A stretch of DNA of 64,000 bases, taken from NCBI RefSeq assembly GCF_006539165.1, contig NZ_BJMM01000004.1:310001-374000 (forward strand), read 5' to 3'. Both the position numbers and the translations under genes were made by a program. Shown here piece by piece: positions 58,957-64,000 of the stretch. The DNA is from Streptomyces cacaoi. GTDB lineage: Bacteria; Actinomycetota; Actinomycetes; Streptomycetales; Streptomycetaceae. The stretch's first letter is position 1, and each line of letters opens with the position of its first letter. The notes under the pieces are model-generated. The model was given only the letters and a program-made list of their open reading frames with translations. It was not told where the DNA came from and made no database searches.

Positions 58957-60456
58957 GTGTCCGTAACGGAAAGCATTCATATCGACGGTGAGTGGCGGAC
59001 GGCCGCGGGTGGCGGGACGCGGGACGTCCTGGACCCGGCGGACGCCACCACGCTCGCCGTCGTCGCCGAGGGCGACGCGAAGGACACCGACGCAGCCATC
59101 GCCGCGGCCCGCCGCGCCTTCGACGAGGGCACCTGGCCGCACACCGCCACCGCGGAACGCGCCGCGCTGCTGCGCCGCGTGGCCGACCTGCTCCAGCGCG
59201 ACCGCGAGGAGATCGCGCTGATCGAGTCCCGGGACACCGGCAAGACGCTGGAGGAGGGCCGCGTCGACGTCGACGACGTGACCGCCGCCTTCCGCTACTT
59301 CGCCGACCTCGTCGTCAACGAGACCGGCCGCGTGGTCGACGCCGGGGACCCGGACGTGCACAGCGTCGTCGTGCACGAGCCCGTGGGCGTCTGCGCGATG
59401 ATCACGCCCTGGAACTATCCGCTGCTCCAGGCCAGCTGGAAGGTGGCCCCGGCGCTGGCGGCGGGCAACACCTTCGTCATCAAGCCCAGCGAAGTCACCC
59501 CGATGTCCACCGTGCACCTGGTGAAGCTGCTGGCCGAGGCGGGGCTGCCGGCAGGGGTGGCCAACCTGGTGACCGGCGCCGGCGACCCGGTCGGCGCGCG
59601 GCTGTCCGAGCACCCGGACGTCGACCTCGTGTCGTTCACCGGCGGGCTGGCCAGCGGCACCAAGGTCGCCCAGGCCGCGGCGCCCGGCGTCAAGAAGGTC
59701 GCGCTGGAGCTGGGCGGCAAGAACCCGAACGTGGTGTTCGCCGACGCCTGCGCCACCGACGAGGGCTTCGACACCGCCGTCGACCAGGCGCTGAACGCGG
59801 CCTTCATCCACAGCGGCCAGGTCTGCTCGGCCGGCGCCCGGCTGATCATCGAGGCGTCCGTCAAGGACCGCTTCGTGGCCGAACTCGCCGAGCGCGCCCG
59901 GAAGATCCGGCTGGGCCGCGGCACCGCGGACGGCGTCGAGTGCGGCCCGCTCGTCTCCCGGCAGCAGCTGGAGAAGACCGAGGGCTATGTGGCGAGCGCC
60001 CGCGAGGAGGGCGCGACGGTGGTGTGCGGCGGCGCCCGCCCCGAGCCGTCCGAGGTCCGCCCCGCCGAGGGCTACTTCTATCTGCCGACCGTGCTGGACG
60101 ACTGCCACCGCGGGATGCGCGTCATCCGCGAGGAGACGTTCGGCCCGATCCTGACCGTCGAGACCTTCACGACGGAGGACGAGGCGGTCGCGCTGGCCAA
60201 CGACACCGACTACGGCCTGGCCGGTGGCGTCTTCTCCGGCGACACCGCGCGTGCCCGCCGCGTCGCCGCGCGGCTGCGGCACGGCACCGTGTGGATCAAC
60301 GATTTCCACCCCTACCTGCCGCAGGCCGAGTGGGGAGGCTTCGGAAAGTCCGGCGTCGGCCGGGAGCTGGGCCCGCACGGCCTGGCCGAGTACCGCGAGA
60401 CCAAGCACGTCTACGAGAACCTGCGGCCCACCCCCGTCCGCTGGTTCGCCGGCTGA
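58957..60456 (+). CDS. betB: Betaine-aldehyde dehydrogenase
   Basis: 499 residues, ALDH superfamily. Key parts: AMITPWNYPLLQASWKVAPAL for NAD binding, general base Glu251 (ALELGGKNPN), catalytic Cys290 (SGQVCSAG), and EETFGPILTVETF. The end EYRETKHVYENL is typical of BetB-like enzymes. It oxidises betaine aldehyde to glycine betaine, an osmoprotectant. GTG 58957 is chosen with GGGAAGG upstream. First gene of the bet cluster; betA and the transporter genes follow on the same strand. Confidence 0.9.
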   Translation: MSVTESIHIDGEWRTAAGGGTRDVLDPADATTLAVVAEGDAKDTDAAIAAARRAFDEGTWPHTATAERAALLRRVADLLQRDREEIALIESRDTGKTLEEGRVDVDDVTAAFRYFADLVVNETGRVVDAGDPDVHSVVVHEPVGVCAMITPWNYPLLQASWKVAPALAAGNTFVIKPSEVTPMSTVHLVKLLAEAGLPAGVANLVTGAGDPVGARLSEHPDVDLVSFTGGLASGTKVAQAAAPGVKKVALELGGKNPNVVFADACATDEGFDTAVDQALNAAFIHSGQVCSAGARLIIEASVKDRFVAELAERARKIRLGRGTADGVECGPLVSRQQLEKTEGYVASAREEGATVVCGGARPEPSEVRPAEGYFYLPTVLDDCHRGMRVIREETFGPILTVETFTTEDEAVALANDTDYGLAGGVFSGDTARARRVAARLRHGTVWINDFHPYLPQAEWGGFGKSGVGRELGPHGLAEYRETKHVYENLRPTPVRWFAG

Positions 60457-60701
60457 GCCGGCCGTGCGCGCGCGGCGGCCGGTCGACCACCGTCCGTCGC
60501 GCCGGCGGCCCCTCCGGCCGGGACCCGGGCCCGGGCCCGGACACCGCCGGGACGGATCCGTCCCGGCGGCGGCCCGCCCGTATCCCGTGAGGTCCCGTAC
60601 GCCCGGCAGCCCCGCGCACCCGACCCCCACGACCCCGCACGACCCCCGAACGTCCGCGATCCTTCGCGGACGTGTGGACCCCCTCAAGGAGCAAGACCCG
60701 C

Positions 60702-62261
60702 ATGTCCAGCCCCCAGTCCCCCTACGACTACGTGATCGTCGGCGGCGGAACGGCCGGCTCCGTGATCGCCTCGCGGCTCACCGAGGACCCGGACGTCACC
60801 GTCGCGCTGATCGAGGGCGGCCCCTCCGACATCGACCGCCCCGAGGTCCTCACGCTGCGCAAGTGGCTCGGCCTGCTCGGCGGTGAACTCGACTACGAGT
60901 ACACGACGACCGAACAGCCCCGCGGCAACTCCCACATCCTGCACAGCCGGGCCAAGGTGCTGGGCGGCTGCTCCTCGCACAACACGCTCATATCCTTCAA
61001 GCCGCTGCCGTCCGACTGGGACGAGTGGGAGGCGAACGGCGCCGCCGGCTGGGGCGCCGAGGCGATGGAGCCCTACTTCGGCAAGCTGCGCAACAACATC
61101 GTGCGCGTCGCCAAGAAGGACCAGAACGCCATCGCGCAGGACTGGATCGACGCCGCCAAGGACGCCCTGGACGTGCCCGAGGTCGTCGGCTTCAACGACC
61201 GGCCGTTCGAGGAGGGCGTCGGCTTCTTCGACCTCTCCTACCACCCGGAGAACAACAAGCGCTCCTCCGCCTCCGTCGCCTACCTGCACCCGCACATCGA
61301 GGCCGGCGACCGCCCCAACCTGCACATCCTGCTGGAGACCTGGGCGTACAAGCTGGAGCTGGACGGCAAGCGCGCCACCGGCGTCCATGTGCGCCGCAAG
61401 GACGGCACCGAGCAGCTGCTGACCGCGAAGCGGGAGGTGCTGGTGTGCGCCGGCGCCGTCGACACGCCGCGGCTGCTGAACCACTCCGGCATCGGCCGCC
61501 GGCAGGACCTGGAGGCGCTGGGGATCCCGGTCGTGCACGACCTTCAGGGCGTGGGCGAGAACCTCATCGACCACCCCGAGTCGGTGATCGTGTGGGAGAC
61601 CGACGGGCCGATCCCGGAGAACTCCGCGATGGACTCCGACGCCGGTCTGTTCGTCAAGCGGGACCCGGACCACAAGGGGCCCGACCTGATGTTCCACTTC
61701 TACCAGATCCCCTTCACCGACAACCCCGAGCGGCTGGGGTACGAACGCCCCGAGCACGGCGTGTCGATGACGCCGAACATCCCCAAGTCCCGCTCCCGCG
61801 GCCGCGTCTACCTCACCTCCGCCGACCCGGAGGTCAAGCCCGCCCTCGACTTCAAGTACTTCGAGGACGAGGACGACTACGACGGCCGCACCCTCGTCGA
61901 CGGCATCAAGCTGGCCCGCAAGGTCGCGCAGGCCGAGCCGTTCGCCAAGTGGCTCAAGCGTGAGGTCTTCCCCGGCCCCGAGGTCACCTCCGACGAGGAG
62001 ATCAGCGAACTGGTGCGCAAGGCAGCGCACACCGTCTACCACCCGGCGGGCACCTGCCGCATGGGTGCGGCGGACGACGAACTCGCCGTCGTCGACCCCG
62101 AGTTGCGTATCCGGGGACTGGAGGGCATCCGTATCGCGGACGCCTCCGTCTTCCCGACCATGCCCGCCGTCAACCCGATGATCGGCGTGCTGATGCTCGG
62201 TGAGAAGGCGGTCGATCTCATCCGGCCCGACGAGACCACGGCACCGGGAGGTGTTGCGTGA
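60702..62261 (+). CDS. betA: GMC-family choline dehydrogenase
   Basis: 519 residues. The FAD fingerprint is [19 protein letters not shown], followed by the GMC signatures ([14 protein letters not shown] and [15 protein letters not shown]) and the catalytic His/Asn region (HPAGTCRMG ... [20 protein letters not shown]). It oxidises choline to betaine aldehyde, feeding BetB. ATG 60702 has CAAGGAGC upstream. Its TGA overlaps the start of the ATPase gene by one base. The preceding 245-bp gap holds only GC-rich reiterations. Confidence 0.88.
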   Translation: MSSPQSPYDYVIVGGGTAGSVIASRLTEDPDVTVALIEGGPSDIDRPEVLTLRKWLGLLGGELDYEYTTTEQPRGNSHILHSRAKVLGGCSSHNTLISFKPLPSDWDEWEANGAAGWGAEAMEPYFGKLRNNIVRVAKKDQNAIAQDWIDAAKDALDVPEVVGFNDRPFEEGVGFFDLSYHPENNKRSSASVAYLHPHIEAGDRPNLHILLETWAYKLELDGKRATGVHVRRKDGTEQLLTAKREVLVCAGAVDTPRLLNHSGIGRRQDLEALGIPVVHDLQGVGENLIDHPESVIVWETDGPIPENSAMDSDAGLFVKRDPDHKGPDLMFHFYQIPFTDNPERLGYERPEHGVSMTPNIPKSRSRGRVYLTSADPEVKPALDFKYFEDEDDYDGRTLVDGIKLARKVAQAEPFAKWLKREVFPGPEVTSDEEISELVRKAAHTVYHPAGTCRMGAADDELAVVDPELRIRGLEGIRIADASVFPTMPAVNPMIGVLMLGEKAVDLIRPDETTAPGGVA

Positions 62262-63385
62262 TGTCCGAGACCACCGAGGCAGCCACCGCGGCGGAGCGGA
62301 ACACGAGCGCGGACGAGGCGGGCAAGGCCGTCTTCTCCGTCCGCAACCTGTGGAAGGTGTTCGGCCCCAAGGCCGAACGGATCCCGCACGACGAGTCCGT
62401 GACCGGCCTGTCGCAGGCCGAGCTGCGGGAGAAGACCGGCTGCACGGCGGCCGTCCGCGACGTCTCCTTCGACGTGCGCAAAGGCGAGGTCTTCGTCGTC
62501 ATGGGCCTGTCCGGCTCCGGCAAGTCCACCCTGGTGCGCTGTCTGACCCGGCTGATCGAACCCACGGCGGGCACCCTGGAGTTCAACGGTGACGACGTCA
62601 TCGGCATGGACAAGGACCGGCTGCGCGAGCTGCGCCGGCACCGGGCCTCGATGGTGTTCCAGAACTTCGGCCTGCTGCCGCACCGCACCGTCGTCGACAA
62701 CGTCGCCTACGGCCTGGAGATCCAGGGCGTCGGCAGGGCCGAACGCCGCGCCCGCGCCGCCGAGATGGTCACCAAGGTCGGCCTCGACGGCCTCGGCGAG
62801 CGCCGCCCCGGCCAGCTCTCCGGCGGCCAGCAGCAGCGCGTCGGCCTGGCCCGCGCCCTCGCCGTCGACCCCGAGGTCCTGCTGTTCGACGAGCCGTTCA
62901 GCGCGCTCGACCCGCTGATCCGGCGCGACATGCAGGAGGAGGTCATCCGGCTGCACAGCGAAGAGGGCCGCACGATGGTCTTCATCACCCACGACCTCAA
63001 CGAGGCGCTGCGCTTGGGCGACCGCATCGCCCTGATGCGCGACGGCCAGGTCGTCCAGCTGGGCACCCCCGAGGAGATCGTCGCCAACCCCGCCGACGAG
63101 TACGTGCGCGACTTCGTCCGCGACGTCCCCCGCGAGCAGGTCATCTCGGTGCGCCGCGCGATGCGCCCCTGCAAGAAGGGCGAGGCCGACACCGGCGCCG
63201 CGCTGGAGCCCGACACCCTCGTCGTGGACGCCGTCGAGGCCGTCGCCCGCAGCGGCGAGCACTGCCGCGTCGTGGAGAACGGCCGCACCCTCGGCGTCGT
63301 CGACAACGCCCGCCTGCTGAACGTCGTCGCCGGGCTGACCGGCGAGGAGGACGGCGGCGAACAGAAGGCGGTGGCCGCCGTATGA
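62261..63385 (+). CDS. Betaine/choline-type ABC transporter ATP-binding protein (ProV/OpuAA)
   Basis: About 374 residues from ATG 62261 (GTG 62258 is an alternative; GGGAGG upstream). Walker [10 protein letters not shown] (about 82-90), Q-loop [14 protein letters not shown], signature [16 protein letters not shown], Walker [15 protein letters not shown] and switch His in FITHD. An insertion near the N-terminus ([24 protein letters not shown]) and a C-terminal extension with CBS-like remnants are typical of quaternary-amine transporters. Context with betBA supports uptake of choline or glycine betaine under osmotic stress. Confidence 0.92.
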   Translation: MSETTEAATAAERNTSADEAGKAVFSVRNLWKVFGPKAERIPHDESVTGLSQAELREKTGCTAAVRDVSFDVRKGEVFVVMGLSGSGKSTLVRCLTRLIEPTAGTLEFNGDDVIGMDKDRLRELRRHRASMVFQNFGLLPHRTVVDNVAYGLEIQGVGRAERRARAAEMVTKVGLDGLGERRPGQLSGGQQQRVGLARALAVDPEVLLFDEPFSALDPLIRRDMQEEVIRLHSEEGRTMVFITHDLNEALRLGDRIALMRDGQVVQLGTPEEIVANPADEYVRDFVRDVPREQVISVRRAMRPCKKGEADTGAALEPDTLVVDAVEAVARSGEHCRVVENGRTLGVVDNARLLNVVAGLTGEEDGGEQKAVAAV

Positions 63386-63468
63386 GCAACCACCGCCTCG
63401 CCCCCGCCGCTCGGCCCGCCGCCCGCCGGACGCTCCGCCGTACCGGCCCGCGCAAGGGGCTGATATGA
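63382..63468 (+). CDS. Tiny ORF bridging the ATPase and permease genes
   Basis: 28 codons encoding an Arg/Pro/Ala-rich peptide (starts [16 protein letters not shown], ends GPRKGLI). Its ATG overlaps the ATPase stop as ATGA and its TGA overlaps the permease start as ATGA. The double overlap is what translational coupling would need to bridge the 79-bp gap. No domain; it may have no product function. Confidence 0.4.
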   Translation: MSNHRLAPAARPAARRTLRRTGPRKGLI

Positions 63469-64000
63469 GCACCACCACCCTGACCCAGGGCAAGGACGGC
63501 GCCCCGGCCGCCGGCGCCGGCGAACAGCTGCGCCGCGGCCTGGCCGGGCGGCCCGCGCTGATGGCGCTGATCGTCGTCCTCGTCGCGCTCGTCGCCGGTG
63601 CCGTCGCCTTCGACGGCACCTGGCCCAAGGCCCTCACCTTCGACGTGAAGGGCCCGCTGGACGACGCCAGTAACTGGCTGACGGACAACCGCGCCACCAG
63701 CCCGCTGTTCCTGTACTTCCTGCTGCACATCTCCAACTGGTCCGAGGGCGGCGTCGACTACGTCTTCACCTTCCTCAGCAACCTGGGCTGGCTGGGCGTG
63801 ACCGTGCTGGCCACCGCCGCCTCCTGGTGGGTCGCGGGCGCCGGACTGAAGGCGCGTGCACTGCGCATCGCCCTGCTGACGGCCTGCATCTTCGCCGTCT
63901 TCGGCGTGCTCGGGCTGTGGGAGTACGCGATGTCCACGCTCGCGCTGATGATCGTGGCCGTCGCCGCCTCCGCCGTCATCGGTGTGCTGCTCGGCCTGAT
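63465..64000 (+). CDS. Quaternary-amine ABC transporter permease (ProW-like), 3' end cut
   Basis: The frame opens at ATG 63465 (AAGGGG upstream) and runs off the right edge, giving 178 residues. Several transmembrane helices are visible (PALMALIVVLVALVAGAVAF; FLSNLGWLGVTVLATAASWW; IALLTACIFAVFGVLGLW; the last one near LMIVAVAASAVIGVLLGL). The region before the cut is the start of a binding-protein-dependent permease fold. Coupled with the upstream genes; probably imports choline or glycine betaine. Confidence 0.85.
   Translation, partial: MSTTTLTQGKDGAPAAGAGEQLRRGLAGRPALMALIVVLVALVAGAVAFDGTWPKALTFDVKGPLDDASNWLTDNRATSPLFLYFLLHISNWSEGGVDYVFTFLSNLGWLGVTVLATAASWWVAGAGLKARALRIALLTACIFAVFGVLGLWEYAMSTLALMIVAVAASAVIGVLLGL

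Overview
The window is chromosomal DNA from a very GC-rich actinomycete, almost certainly Streptomyces or a close relative. The evidence is strong third-position GC bias, frequent GTG/TTG starts, ATGA/GTGA overlaps, likely leaderless promoters and gene content. From memory of the family, the order NlpC/P60 - pcrA - M23 peptidase - icmB - (SWIM/MoxR/VWA block) - sucC - sucD - perM - purN - purH - folD - mdh - bet genes is the Streptomyces core-chromosome order. I see no insertion sequence, integrase, CRISPR array, tRNA or rRNA.

Layout. 0.0-4.3 kb: GlxA-type regulator (cut by the left edge) divergent from an HSL-type hydrolase, then two membrane proteins. 4.4-8.5 kb: a complete class I P450 system (P450, 3Fe-4S ferredoxin, FAD ferredoxin reductase) with a TetR regulator and a long palindrome in front of the P450. 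8.6-15.9 kb: NlpC/P60 endopeptidase behind a ydaO-type c-di-AMP riboswitch, PcrA/UvrD helicase, an M23 peptidase with a repetitive cytosolic tail, and the small B12 subunit IcmB. 16.2-26.1 kb: a five-gene, two-armed SWIM / DUF5691 / MoxR AAA+ / DUF5682 / VWA system. 26.3-31 kb: sucCD behind a CRP-like palindrome, then a NarL-type two-component system. 31-39 kb: a membrane-anchored sigma-like protein, PerM-like protein, a repeat-bearing membrane protein, purN-purH. 39.5-43.6 kb: a Ser/Thr kinase/FHA signalling cluster. 43.7-49.2 kb: folD, DUF3017, XRE-TM-DUF2690, mdh, Uma2. 49.5-58.7 kb: a beta-helix/GH2 fusion, a P-loop kinase, an eCIS-type effector candidate, a short ThrRS with a threonine leader peptide, a secreted protein. 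58.9-64 kb: betB, betA and a betaine/choline-type ABC transporter running off the right edge.

Most notable: (1) the intergenic region of the SWIM/MoxR system carries TTGTCAGTG twice, once per arm. On the SWIM side it is a full match to the SOS-independent DNA-damage promoter (TTGTCRGTG-N8-TAnnnT), with the start codon 7 nt after the -10; this suggests a damage-induced chaperone-like or conflict system. (2) The second threonyl-tRNA synthetase is preceded by a 19-residue leader peptide with a Thr-Thr-Thr run, a perfect -10 next to its ATG and a GC hairpin: a candidate ribosome-mediated attenuator. (3) Beside it lies an orphan protein with the N-terminal motif typical of extracellular contractile injection system cargo. 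All functional calls come from reading the sequence and recall of families; no search was run.
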